64,000 bases of DNA from Balamuthia mandrillaris (GCA_031835245.1 JAVKOQ010000034.1:232260-296259), one strand, 5' to 3'; shown: positions 1 to 11,941, numbered from the stretch's first letter. Numbers and translations are program-made. Notes: generated by a model from the letters alone, not told the origin.

Positions 1-34
1 GAATTTCAGCGATATCTCAGTATTATCTGACAAC

Positions 35-45
35 TTTGTCGACAA
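35..45. promoter_or_regulatory. TTTGTCGACAA palindromic element
   Basis: Perfect TTGTCGACAA palindrome followed by an AT-rich TTATTTATAAC, 115-125 bp before the Lys-rich gene. It is identical in core to the element at 22636-22647. Confidence 0.4.
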
Positions 46-159
46 TTATTTATAACGTGCTTTCTTCAAAAGAAATAGAGAAAGAAAGAGAACAATACTT
101 GCTGCCCACTTCCATCCACCAAACAGCAGCAGCAGCAGCCACAAACACTATCCCCAATT

Positions 160-603
160 ATGTCGGCACCTCCCAGTGGCAGCTTCCCTCCTCCCCAAAG
201 TGGCGGCTACGCCCCTCCCCCTTTCGGTGGTGGGTTTGACCCTCAAAGCGGTTATCCTGGCGGTGGTGGTGGGGGTTTTGCCCCTCCCCCTTTCGGCGGT
301 GCTGCGCCTGGTGGCGGTGGTGGAGCAGCCATGCCGCCTCAAGAGCAAACCATAAGCTTTAATGGCTACACAGGACCCGTGCCGGTGCCCAGTGGAGGAG
401 AGGGCAAAGACAAGAAGGACAAAAAGGACAAGAAGGAGAAGAAGGACAAGAAGGATAAGGACGAGAAGGACAAGAAAGATAAGAAGGAGAAGAAGGACAA
501 GAAGGAGGGTAAAGATAAGAAGGACAAGAAGGACAAGAAGGAGGGCAAAGACAAGAAGGACAAAAAGGACAAGAAAGATAAAAAGGAGAAGAAGGAAAAG
601 TGA
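160..603 (+). CDS. Pro/Gly-rich protein with long Lys-Asp/Glu tail
   Basis: Single-exon reading frame of 147 residues, opening at an ATG and closed by TGA. Residues 1-70 are low-complexity Pro/Gly/Ser with repeated APPPFGG units. After a short unique segment (QEQTISFNGYTGPVPVPSGG), residues 85-147 are almost entirely Lys with Asp or Glu in KKDKKDKKEKK-type repeats. No enzymatic domain is visible. The frame stays open across the whole repeat, and the protein ends on the repeat itself. The Gly/Pro head resembles disordered or phase-separating proteins and the highly charged tail could bind nucleic acid or acidic surfaces, but that is inference. The palindromic TTTGTCGACAA element lies about 120 bp upstream. 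I do not recognise the family. Low complexity makes homology calls unreliable. Confidence 0.6.
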   Translation: MSAPPSGSFPPPQSGGYAPPPFGGGFDPQSGYPGGGGGGFAPPPFGGAAPGGGGGAAMPPQEQTISFNGYTGPVPVPSGGEGKDKKDKKDKKEKKDKKDKDEKDKKDKKEKKDKKEGKDKKDKKDKKEGKDKKDKKDKKDKKEKKEK

Positions 604-773
604 GCGTGTTGTTGTTGTTACAAAAAGAGCAGAGCAACTGTACAGTCAAGAACAAATTTCACTTCTCTTTCATCTTTCTCCTTCTCTTCCTTTGTGTTTA
701 CTTGCCTTTTGCTTTCTGGCCCTTTTTGATCAGCTCGCGCAGCATCACTTCTCTTGCCTCTTTGATCCTATTG

Positions 774-3081
774 CTAAAGATGGAAGCGGACATTGACCCT
801 CTGTCTGCATTCACCACTGTTTGTTTTTAAGCAAAAAGTCATAAGCAAACCAAAAGATTTAAAAAGAGTGGAATGAAAAGGGAGCACGGAGGACAAGGTA
901 CGTTTTGTCAGGAGAAACTCTGTGAATAGCGGTCCTTGTTCAAGGATCGATGGGCAAGGTATCAACGGGAGATGGGGTCCTTTTGCAGCTTTCTTGTAGG
1001 TTGCCGCCACTCTGTTGTTACGTATAGTGGTAAAGAGATACGAGTTGCGCAAGAAGGTGTGAGAGAGAGAGAGAGAGAGCGAGAGCGAGAGCGAGAGCGA
1101 GAGAAACATACACATAGCGAGTGGGTTCCTGTGAATCTGACTTTGGCAAGGGTTGCACCACTATATACACATCTATTGATGAAGAAGGCTTATCAGTATC
1201 ATGATAGAAAAAAAAGTAGATAAAAAAAGAGAATAATAGAACGAACGATTGTATTGGCTGCACATGATGGAGGGATCAAAGGCTGTTTCCTCCGTACAAT
1301 CACTATCACGAAAGATGATGACCACCAAATCATTGCCAATGTGTCTCTTCTTGGAGGTCTGTTGAGAATCTACCGTCTAATCTCGTTGTTAAAAGCGAGA
1401 CGTACATTCGTTTGTTGTTAAAATCTAAGCGAAAACGTGGAAAGAAATTAGGAGAAAGAGGAAAGCATACACTGTGTGCCATTAACGTGGACACGTGGAA
1501 CATGATCTCGATACCATTGTACTCTCTATAGATTGAATATTTTCCATCCAGATCACCAGCTGTAAACAGAAGAAAAGATGGACAAAGAACGAAAGAGGTA
1601 TAAGGCACCGCAGTAATGCACGATACAACGAACAAAAAATAGGAGGCATACTTGTACTTAGGCCTCCTCTGTAACCTTGCCAGCCTTGAAGAGAGATGCG
1701 AGTTCCCAATGCGTCCAAGAATTCTTCAAACTCTGCACTTCCAGTTGCTTTACAAACGAAAACAAAAATTAGCAAAAGAAAATGAGGCAAAAAGAGGAGG
1801 AAAATAGGAGAAGGGAGAGCCAACCATTGCCAAGCATCTCATCTTCCGTGGTCTGTCCTTTCTTACAATACATAACACCAAACTTACAGCGCACGTGAAC
1901 AACGTGTTTATGTTCGAATTCGAGCAAAGCGGCGATTAGCGGCTCGTCTTTAGGGTTTTGGGGTTCCTTTAAATCTTTCAGCGACAGGGATTTACCTCTA
2001 GGCGAACCCCTCATCGACCCTTTCATCAACTCACCATCTTTTTTGAGGGTTGATGGAAGTTTCTCTTTCAAAGCCTGTAGAGAAATTACTGATTAATAAG
2101 GAGGACGAGAACAAGCAAAAAGCAGAGGAGATAACAAACCTTCATTCGGTCAGTGGTTGAGGTATGGGAGCTATTGCACACAATTGTGATTCTCTCGTCT
2201 CCATCAACTGTATAGATAAGACCTTTAAACGCACACGCTCTAGCCTTGTCATCTAAGGTGCCTTTTGATTCCAGTACTATAACTGCCAATTCTTCTCGCG
2301 AACCTCCGTCCAAAAAGAAGATGTCGTGTTCTAAACAGAAAGAGAGAGAATTACTGACTATGGAACAGCGATAGAGTGAAATGCAATGACTCACCAACAC
2401 CTGGGGTAATAAAGTAGGTTTGATAAGGATGAAAGTTTGGAGCACTGGCAATGTAAGCTCGTGGCATTCTATCCATGGCTTGGGACATGCTCTCAATGGC
2501 GGAGCATCCTAATTCCTTTTATTGAACACATTCCATTAGAAGAGAGGGAGAGAGGAAGGAGGGAGAGAAAGAGAGAGCGGTAGAGGGAGGGAAAGTGAGC
2601 TTACAATATCCATTGATTTTGAAACGTTAAGGGGATTGATGAGTACAGGAATGTAGGTCTCAATATTTTGCAACTGTGAAAGCAAAGCGAGAAAGTAAGT
2701 ATTGGGAAGGAGATTAAGTGCAGAAAAAACATAAATAAAAATGATAGGGTATGAGCTAAGAGAGAGGAAGAGAAAGAGAGTACATCATTCCAGGAAGAAA
2801 ACACAGTCGGTCCTGCAGACTGTTTCTTAGATTCCCATGCCAGCATTGTTGTCTTGAATATGTGAGCGGGTTTGACGACAAATAAGCTATAAGTGAATAA
2901 GATTGGAAAAAAGGAGCTGGAACCCTACGCTGACACTTGTGCGTCGTTTAAAGTTGGGCACCAGAGATAACCAATCCTTTATGCTTCCCTCTTCTTCCAT
3001 TATGAGAGCACGTTTGACCGCATCCAATGACGGTCGATTTTGAGCATCAAAATTAGTACAGACCTATTTACGGTTAGCTTT

Positions 3082-3119
<38 letters not shown>

Positions 3120-4301
3120 TCGAAATACCTCAAACAGATCAAGCAAGTTGCGATATTCATCAGTTTGGCATTCAGCTGGAACCTCTGGCCGTTTGCCAGC
3201 AAGGATCATGCTAGGCACTTTCCATTGAGTAACGTCATGGTAAGGAGCTTGTAATGTGAGCAATTCGTAAAGAACCATGCCAAAAGACCACACTGTAAAA
3301 TGGAAACAAGATGACAGTATTTGTTAGGGAGGCCAAAAATCGTGTTGAGTGGGGGAGGAGCAGGTGGATGACTACCATCTACGGAGAAGGAATATTCGCC
3401 CATCATCTCGGTACTGAGAATCTCGGGTGCTGTGTACGCAAAAGTGTTTGTGGCAACACCAGTACGTGCCATTGTGCCTTTCCATACCTTTTTGGCAAAT
3501 GCAAAGTCGCCAATGAGCAGCCGCTGCACATTCTGTCTTTCTCCTAATATAAGGTAGATGCTCTCTGTACTGAGGTTACGATGTAAAATGCGATGATTGT
3601 GCAAAAAGTCCAAGCCCCGCCAAATATCCAGCATCTATCATTTATAAGTGATGTTTTTTTAATAAAAGGAACGAGAATAAGGACATATCATAAAGGCAAG
3701 CTAGCTCACCATGGAGATAATTTGAGACTTGGGGAAATAGGTCCCAACGCCAGTTTGTTTGAGCTTACGCTTATTCGCAAGGAAGCTAGCAAGATTTGAA
3801 TGTGCTGCGGATACGAACAGTCTCACCTTTCAGAAACCAACGAGAATCACCGTCAGAGTAACAAAAGACAGATTCGTAACATGTAATAATCAAACCATAC
3901 CTGATCACCAACACTGTCGTGATGCAAGTGGCGAATGATGTTTGGGTGATAGGGAAGGCTTTCCATGACTTCCATTTCCGTCAAGAATGCTTGAGCTGCC
4001 TCTTGAGTTTCACACCGAGAGGAAAGCATCACACATTGCCATCCTTCTATGTCACAAGAATAGGCAACAGCCCCTGTTACCGACTAAGAATCAGAGGGGC
4101 GAAGGTTATATGAGCAAAACTGATAAAGATAAAAGAAGAGAAAGAGAGATGAGGGTGGGAAAGAAAAATTTTTACGTTCGTGTAGTAGGCGAGCTTTTCG
4201 TTCACTTGAATGTTTTTGAGGTTGAGTGTTAACTGGTTACAACACAGTAAGTTTAGGTTACGATAAAAACCCAAATCAAAGAATAGAGACCGAGTGAGAC
4301 A

Positions 4302-4348
<47 letters not shown>

Positions 4349-4832
4349 GAAAGAAAGAAACAACAAGAAATGACAAGAAAAAGGAGAATGACCAACCACG
4401 AGAACAGAAGAAAATAAAAAAAAGAGAGTTAAAAGAGCAAACCTTCTTCTTGGCTTTAAGGGTCATCTTCTTATCCCCCTTCTTCTTTTCACTGCCCTTA
4501 TTGGCGTTCTGGCTCCGCAAATGGTAGAGCTGTTCCTGTAGCTCCATCACCTCCCGGCTCATGGCGGCCACCCGGTCCACCAGCTCCTTTTCCTTGTGCC
4601 TCAGCGTCTGCACGCTCCTCTGCAACGTGGCCGCGTCTCTGGTGTCCGGTTGTGCACCGCCAGAAGAGGAAGCAGCAGCGCTCTCCCCGCCGGTTGCTTG
4701 GTCGTCGCTGGGGCCACCCATGGGCGGCGGGTCCTCCACGGAGAGGGAGCGGAGGCGGGCGAGGTAGCGGCCGCTCAGGTCCGCTCCTTCCAGCCTTTTT
4801 TCCACGCCATGGGTGTGCCTGGGGGACTCCAT
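774..4832 (-). CDS. Pseudokinase-RapGAP fusion protein, about 17 exons, ~865 aa
   Basis: The start is ATG at 4832 (MESPRHTHGVEKRL). A predicted coiled coil (LQRSVQTLRHKEKELVDRV) is followed by a kinase-like domain at about residues 200-440 (exons in 4090-2890). It has the N-lobe HPNIIRHLHHD, HRNLSTESIY where kinases have HRDLKPENI, DFAFAK where they have DFG, an APE motif and VWSFGMVLYELLT. The catalytic Asp, the DFG Gly and the beta3 Lys are all absent, so it is probably a pseudokinase. The C-terminal third is a RapGAP domain: CKFGVMYCKKGQTTEDEM, FEEFLDALGTRISL, GIEIMFHVSTL and RHIGNDLVVIIF, which keeps the catalytic Asn thumb, ending with EFLLTK. It should therefore stimulate GTP hydrolysis by Rap-type GTPases. 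Introns carry CT repeats in the sense strand. The exact final exon is uncertain; the same frame runs to TAG at 774. Confidence 0.85.
1061..1104. repeat. (GA)n/(GAGC)n microsatellite in RapGAP intron
   Basis: GA repeats grade into GAGC-type units, inside an intron near the 3' end of the pseudokinase-RapGAP gene; CT in the transcript. Confidence 0.85.
4305..4347. repeat. (GA)n microsatellite in RapGAP-gene intron 1
   Basis: A pure GA run on the plus strand in the first intron of the minus-strand pseudokinase-RapGAP gene; a second run is at 3089-3116. Confidence 0.85.
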
Positions 4833-4852
4833 GCGTTTTTATATATGTTTAA

Positions 4853-5699
4853 CGCTACCCTTTTGCTACTTTTTTTTTATCGCAGTTTTTGTAATCATTT
4901 TTATTTTGTTTTTTTGAGGGTCGATCGGAAATGCTTGCCTTTTTAATGAAGCCTGGGACAGAGCAACTACCAATCGTTTTTTACACTTGATCTTTGAAAG
5001 AGTACAACCAGATCATATCCCGTGTAACGCGTTACGCACATTCACTTATACTGGTTCTCATATCTTATCTCATGTCTACTCTACTCTTATTGTTATACTC
5101 TTATTACTGGAATTGAGTAACTATGGTAACTTACTAGGGAATAATTACCATGGTTATCAGATGTCTACAAAAATATTTGGATGACATCATAGAATTTGAT
5201 CGAATTTATGATCGTGAACCTACAGAGAAACAAATAACCGCAGGGAGGAGCGAAGCACCACGTACGGTGGAGGCGCAAAACCACGGGAGAAACCTTTTGT
5301 TTGCTTGCTTGCTTGCTTACCAGTTGGTGACTCTCTCTGTTGTCCAGGAAGAATTATATTTTTTTAAAAAAGAAAACACCTCCCATACCGGTAGGCAAGG
5401 TACGTACGCCCTCCCCTTGGATTCTCTCTCTGTTTTTTGACGTGTTGGCGGGGTATGCCAACAGGTTTTTTTTAATTTTTATTTCTCAGTGTTCTCTGCT
5501 TTATTTTTTGGTTCTTTCATTGTGGTGTCTTTTCCCGTTCTTCTTCTTTTTCGGACAATTTTTTTTGTTTGTTCTTTCAACTACATACATAAATACCATA
5601 CCCTCACAAGAAAATCATCTTCATCTCATTTCCCCAATCCAACGCATCCACATCTAAAAACAAACCTTTTTTTTTTTGAAAAAAAAAAAAACAAAAAAG
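4853..5699. other. Divergent intergenic region
   Basis: About 850 bp separate the start codons of the minus-strand pseudokinase-RapGAP gene and the plus-strand lipase gene, so it should hold both promoters. It is T-rich with a short (TTGC)n run near 5300 and poly-T tracts around 5470 and 5670. I see no convincing coding exon and no clear TATA box. Confidence 0.5.
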
Positions 5700-8600
5700 A
5701 TGCAAGGCCACTCCACTTCTCTGCAAGAGAAGAGAGATCAGGAGGGTCACATCACCAGGAAAAGTGAAAGCAAAAAAAAGGTTACAACCAAACATAATCA
5801 TCACCGCTTTTTCCCCTCACCCCTCTCCTTTCTCTCTCCTCATCACAAACACCGAAAAAGAGAAGCAGAGAGAGAAGAGTATAAGAGTGAAGAAACAGAT
5901 AAAGAAAAAGGAGAGGAAGTAATAGATCAGCGTCACCGCCACCACCTTTCTCGCATCTCTCCTCGTCACCATAAACACCACCACCAACCACAAAGACCTG
6001 CCACCCAACAACTGCCTCGCAGACACTCTGCTGACGATTACTCTGCCTCTTCTTTGGGATACAAAGAGGAACAAGAAGAAGATGAAGATGAAGAAGAGTT
6101 TTTACCAGAGATCTATTCTAACACCGGCTCTTCTTCTGCTGGTTCTTCTCCTTTGTTATCATCATCACACTTGCAGGGTGCTTCGTTCGGCGGTGCTGCT
6201 GAAGGTGGAGTCATGACCAGAGCGAAACGAGAGAGAAGCCACAAGCCTTCTTCAAAGCACAGGAAGGACGAGACGAAAGCGAGAGCAAAAGAGAAAGAGA
6301 AGCAGGACATGGTTTCGTTGAAAGACAAACGAGAAGAGGAGGAAGAGGAAGATGAAGAGCAAGAACAAGGAAAGAGAGACAAAACAGAGAAAGAACGAGA
6401 GGAAAAAGCCACAGAAAAAGAACAAATAGAAGAGGAGGACAGGGACGAAGCGAAATGGAAGCGATACTCCAAGATGACAAAAGCGGAGAAGCTGGAGCAG
6501 CAACAGGCCTTCAAGCGGAACAAGAAAGAGAAGCTAAAGAAGAGGCTGCAAATGAAGGAAATGGAGATCCGCAACCTCATGCGAGCTCCCAAAGTTCTCT
6601 TAGACAACCAATTTGAGTTTGAGTGCGCCAGAATCGTCGACGCAAACAATAACGAAGAGGACGCAACCAACACCAGTGGTAAACACAAAAAACATCATCA
6701 CCAGCGTCACCATGACAAGATCGTGGGCAAGACTCGCTTCATCCTCTCCAAACGTTTCCTGTATAGGCTGCAAGGAGCTGAGTTTGTGCCATGGATTGCC
6801 CTCGACCAGATTCGCAAGCTCTCTCTCTTCTCTTCTTCCGCTGATGAAGTTGCACCAACAGAGTCATCACCGAGAGAAGTGATATCAACAGAAGACGTTA
6901 CAACTACCAACAAAGGTACAAAAGCTTCGACAAACGGTGCAAACAACAAAGGAGGATCGTTACCGTTGCTTGGCGGGCTTTCAGTGTGGAAGAGCAGCAA
7001 GAAGGCGAGTTCTTGTGGCTTTGTTTTGGAAGCTCCGCTAATGAGGCTCGATCTTGTGGAGGAAAGAGAGGAATGGGCCAAGAAGCGAAAGCAACTTAAG
7101 ATGGCAAAGAAGAGCAAAGGAAAAGGAAAAGAGGATGGTGGAGTTGAAGCAGCTTCTGACGACGATGATGACGACGAAAATGAAGGCGAGGACGAAGTTG
7201 AGGAACAACTCAAAAAAGCGAGTGCAGAAGATAACGACACTTCTGTGGTGAGATCCTTCAAGTTTTGGCATGAAGACAACAGCGTATGCAAGGAATGGGT
7301 TAAAAGCATCAACGATGCTCTCTCTTCCGACTCTTCTTCCTCCTCGTCCTCTGCTTCTACTTCCAACGCTGCACGCCCTCACTTTCTCTTCGGTCACTTG
7401 AACGAACACATCTTCTCTTCGCGTCATTCCTTCTCTCTATATGCTGTGCCTACTCCCAATGAATCGGCCAAAGAGAAAGCCAAACGCCTCGCGCGACAGG
7501 CTAAGCAGTTCATGGAGGCCAAGCACAAGGCTGGTAAAGCCGAAGCCAGGCTCGCTATCTTGGAGCTCATCACGGAGAAAGGCTTTCCTGCAGAAGAGCA
7601 CAAGGCACTCTCTTCTCCACTTTCTCTCATCTCTCATCTCTCTTCTCTCTTCTCTTCTCTTCTTCTCTCTTTTCTGACTTGATATTTTAGGTGCAAACAA
7701 AGGATGGTTATATCCTTACAACGCACAGGATTCCACACGGTCGCTCCGCTGATCTGGCTGAAGGAGAGGACGACGTGGAGTCGGAAGACTTGCTGAGCAG
7801 CGTGTCCTCCCCTGTCTCATCCTCACGCAGCGATAGTAGCAGCAATGCGAAGAAGCCGGTCGTGTTGTTGTGGCACGGGTTGCTAGATTGTTCCGTGACT
7901 TGGTTCCTCAACACCGAGATAAAATCCTTGGCTTTCATTCTGGCCAACAATGGGTATCGTTCTTCTTGTTCTTCTCGATGTTCTTTCTTCACTCTCTCAC
8001 TCTCTCTGCTTCGTTTTGCTCACTGTCTTCTTTCTCCCCAATGTAGATTCGATGTGTGGATGGGCAACAGCAGAGGCAATCGTTTCAGCAGGGAGCACAT
8101 CACCTACAGGGACACGCAGGATGAGTTTTGGGACTTTAATCGTGACTCCCTCGTGGAGGACGTCAAAGCCACCATCGACTATGTGCTGGAGCACACGGGG
8201 GCTTCTACCCTAGGCTATGTGGGCCATTCTCAGGGCACTCACATCATGTTTGCCCTGCTTGCCTCTGATCCTGCCTATCACTTCAAGATTAACTTGTTTA
8301 CAGGTCTTCTTTCGTCTCTTTTCTTTCCTCTTTCTTGTTACTCATCATCTTTCTTTCCTCATGCTTAACAAACAGCGCTGGCTCCTGCCGTCTACGTCTC
8401 CAACCAAAAAAGCAAGATGATGACCACGCTAGCTGCCATCAAGACCGACAAGATCTTCCAACTCTTTGGCATCCAAAGCTTCATGACCAGCCTGGGCTTT
8501 GCCAACGCTTTCGCCCCCAATCTCATCCTCAACAACCCCAGCGTCTCCAAAGCCGTCACCCAAAAGGCCTTTGGAGCCTTGTGTGGTTGGAATCCAGAGG

Positions 8601-9169
8601 AGAACTTTTGCATGGATCGTATGCCCATCTTGGCAGCGCATCAGCCCGGTGGCACAAGCGTCCAAGTCATGGCGCACTGGTCCCAGGCCATCCAGTTGGG
8701 AGGGTTCGTTAAGTATAACTATGGCAAGAAGAAGAATGCCAAAGTTTACGGGCAACCGACTCCTCTAAGTTATGACTTGAGCGGGTGTTGCGGTGGAGTC
8801 ATGTTGAAGAAGGATGATGGAGAAGAAGTGGTATCGCCGGAAGTTCCGATCGCGTTATTCTATGGAGGGAAGGATAAGTTGACAACGGTGGTGGATGTGG
8901 AGCGGCTCATCTCGGATCTGCCACGTCGGCCGTGCTTCCTTCACTTCGAACCAGGTTATGCCCATCTTGACTTTGTGTGGGGAGAAGACGCAGATGAGAA
9001 GATCTTCCCTCATGTCTTGTCATTGGTGGATAAGTATTGCGGCAACAGTAGAGGCTGTAATGATGTTGATGTTGACTTGGAAGGAGATGAAGATAAAAAA
9101 GAAGAAGAAGGAGAAGATGGTACGGGAGAAGAATCAGAGGAAGAGAAAGAGAAAGAAAAAGAAGAATAA
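5700..9169 (+). CDS. PH-like domain fused to acid-lipase-type alpha/beta hydrolase, ~1,075 aa
   Basis: Four exons: 5700-7604, 7691-7953, 8047-8303 and 8376-9169. Residues 1-290 are His/Lys/Glu-rich and low complexity. Residues ~300-570 look like a PH-type domain with long insertions: strand-rich FILSKRFLYRLQGAEFVPW, then SFKFWHEDNSVCKEWVKS, whose Trp helix is typical of the PH C-terminus. The C-terminal half is a lysosomal/gastric acid lipase-type enzyme: GFPAEEHK-VQTKDGYILTTHRIPHG, oxyanion-region LLWHGLL, DVWMGNSRG, nucleophile elbow GHSQG, acid GGKDKL and catalytic His in YAHLDFVWG. All three triad residues are present, so ester hydrolysis of sterol esters or acylglycerols is expected. There is no signal peptide, unlike secreted or lysosomal family members, so cytosolic or membrane-tethered action is inferred. 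The first intron begins with GC. The tail is Glu/Lys-rich. Confidence 0.85.
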
Positions 9170-9244
9170 GGAGAAAATGATGAGAAAGAGAAAGAGAAAG
9201 AAGTGTAGCGTTCATCTTCTGTTTCCTGCAATAACTTATTATAT

Positions 9245-10361
9245 CTACTGATTCTTTTTCCTCTTCAACACGTCTTTGTTGTGGTTTCGTTTGGCAGAAG
9301 AAGGCCAACAAAGACGAACCAAGAAAGCCCTAACCACAAGAGAGGTAAGCAGAAAGACAAGAGCAGACCCAGCAGATACCCTGTACAACGGCAAAGCAGC
9401 GGCCAATAGCCAGACGAGGCCTCCAGGGAACCATCCACCACCCAGCCTGTGAAGCCATCGATAGAGGAGGAAGGTGCTCCACAGATGGAACTTGATGAGG
9501 AGGCCAAGCATCAAAGAGAGGCAGAGCAACAGCCCGTATTCATCCCATGACTTGGAGCTTGTGGAGGAGGAAGGGCTTTGTAGCAGTTCTAACACGGTCT
9601 TTAGTGGCTGAAAGGCAAAGCTCAAGTCATAACTCTTTCTTGTTTCTTCTTCCATCAGCACTTCGAAAGCTTTGGATAGGTCAAAGAAACGAAAAGGTGA
9701 AGAAGTTACGGGAGCGAAAACATGATATCACGCCTGGAGAACAACAAAGAGCAGACGAACGAGACGGTGGTGCCAAAAAATAAGATAGAAAGAGTGTACC
9801 TGCACTCATAGTGGAGAAGTAGGCAGACTGTTCGGCCTGCTCCGCTTTGGGGAACTTGTCGGGATGGTTCTTGAGCGCCCACTGGCGAAAGGCCCGCTTG
9901 AGCTCCGCCTGGGAGGCCGTGGGCTCCACCCCCAGCTCGTGGTAGAGGTTCTTGTGGTGACCGATGGTGAAGGCCACCACGAAGCAAAGGCATCCCAAAA
10001 AGAGTAGCAGGGGCCACACTTTGGTAAGCAAATGTAAAAATGTAGTGGAGGCTGGAGAATGATCCGAAGGAGGAGCAGAAGAAGGAAAGGAAGGGGGAGA
10101 ACGAAAAGAATGGGAAGAGGAAGGAGGGTTGGAGTGGAGGGTTTCGTGGATGGAAGTGAGTTTGTGGTTCATGTCGGTGATGAGGGAGCGGATTTCGTGA
10201 AGGCTTGCTGTTGTGGCTTGCATATCGTCTTCTTGGCCGGGCTCATCTTCCTCCATGAAAGTGGTACCTCCACGAAAGTAGTGTTGGGAGGGAGCAGTAG
10301 GCTCTGGATAGAGTCTTCCTGTTCGAAGCTCTTCTTCCTCTTCAGACGCATACTTCATCAT
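9245..10361 (-). CDS. Membrane-anchored DnaJ-domain protein
   Basis: The start is ATG at 10361 (MMKYASEEEEEL). An N-terminal ~110-residue cytosolic region with a short coiled segment (HEIRSLITDMNHKL) leads to one hydrophobic helix (WPLLLFLGCLCFVVAFTIG). A J domain follows directly: NLYHELGVEPTASQAEL, the HPDK signature in LKNHPDKFPKAE, then FEVLMEEETRKSYDL. One intron (about 9675-9802) interrupts the J domain between helices III and IV. Downstream, 3-4 further hydrophobic stretches (YGLLLCLSLMLGLLIKF, GLVWLLAAALPLYRV, LVFLLTSLVVRAFLV) end in a basic Lys/Arg tail. J domains stimulate Hsp70 ATPase. The membrane topology suggests an ER protein recruiting Hsp70, which is inference. I cannot name the subfamily. 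Confidence 0.8.
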
Positions 10362-10590
10362 TTTTAGTTTCTTCTTACAATGAAATGAATGTTTCACAAT
10401 TACTGCAAAAATTTTAACAATTTTGTCTTTTTTTTTCCAAAGTTTCACGAATTGTCAACATTCTTCATCGATTATTTCGATATTTTCTGCTTTTTAGGTT
10501 GTGCAGGGTCGACATTTAAAATATTTTTCATATAATTTTCAATAAATATCGTAAGAGGTTAATACTTATTTATTACGAGAGACCAGCGAG
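10362..10590. other. Divergent promoter region
   Basis: The 229 bp between the J-protein and aldo-keto reductase starts are very AT-rich. They contain a GTCGAC-type motif at 10509-10514 and a TTGTCAAC variant near 10453. No exon is seen. Confidence 0.4.
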
Positions 10591-11941
10591 ATGAGCAAGA
10601 CACAGGCGATGAACCAGAACGCCTCCTCCTGCTTGCTGGGCAGAGTCTCTGGCGGTGCCTTCTTTGGGAGATGCGTCTCAACGAGGAGTCCGCTGCTTCC
10701 TCGTCATGCTGGGAGATACTTTTCGTCTTCTTCTTCTTCGCCACGAGGTGAGGAAGTGGTGGAGATGAAGCACAATCGACTCGGCAGTTCAGGGCTGAAG
10801 GTCTCCGCCCTTAGTTTGGGCTCTTGGATCACTTTCGGAGATCAGGTTTTCGTCCTCTCTCTCTCTCTCTTCTTTTTTTTTTTTTGTCGAGTGAGGGGTG
10901 ACCTGTTTGACACTCATCTTGGTTCTCTGTGGGGTTGCTGTTAGTTGGACGAGGACAAAGCGTTTGAGATCATGAAAACGGCCTATGACCATGGCATCAG
11001 TGTGTATCCCTTCCTGTTCTTCCTTTCTGACCCTTGTTGTTGTCATTCTTCTTGTTCTTGTTCCGTTGCTTCTTCTTGTTCTTGTTCTGTGGTGCTTATT
11101 CTTCTTCTTGTTCTTGTGCTTGCTCTTGTTCTTGTTCTTGTTCTTGTTGTTCTTGTTGTTGTTATTCTTCTTCTTGTTCTTGTTCTGGTTCTTCTTCCTC
11201 TTCTTCTTGTTCTTGTTCTTCTTCTTGTTCTTCTTCTTCTTCTTCTTCTTCTTCTTCTTCTTCTTCTTCTTCTTCTTCTTCTTCTTCTTCCTTCTTCTTC
11301 TTCTTCCACTCATAAAGCAAACGTTTAAACCATATTAACAAAAAAACACAAGACTTTTTTGACAACGCAGAGTCCTATGCGTATGGCCACTCAGAGGTAG
11401 TGATGGGCAAGATACTGAAGAGAGGAGGGTGGCGCCGTCAGAGCTTGGTCCTCTCCACGAAGCTCTTCTGGGGAGAACCAGCTCCTGACCAGCCCGTCGG
11501 CCCTAATGATAGAGGTATACCTATCCTTTTTCTCTTTTTCCTCATTTATGCACGCTTTCCTCTTTTCTCAGGTTGTTGTTGTTGTTGTTCTTGTTCTTGT
11601 TCTTGTTCTTGTTCTTGTTGTTGTTGTTTGCAACATCGGTTAAACAGGTCTTTCGAGGAAGCATATTGTGGAAGGGTAACGCTCCTTTGTTTGCATTTTC
11701 TCTTGTCTCTGGAACCGGAAAAGTTGATCACCGATAAATGAGCAGCATACATGCCTCTCTGGAGCGAATGCAGCAGGACTATGTCGATTTGTTGTATTGT
11801 TACCGACCCGACATCGAAACACCTCTCGAAGAAACCGTACGAGCCATGTCTCACGTGGTGGATAAAGTGCGTTCCTTCTCTTCCCTCTTATCGTTCTTCT
11901 CCTTCTCCTCCTCGTTCTAGTCCTTCTTATCTTCGCTCTCC

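Noticed and set aside
5676-5678. TTG as the start codon of the PH-lipase gene
   Set aside because: Not an ATG in a eukaryotic context; the first in-frame ATG is at 5700.
10985-11338. Leu/Phe-rich frames resembling membrane proteins
   Set aside because: Produced by CTT/CTTGTT repeats in an AKR intron flanked by good splice sites.
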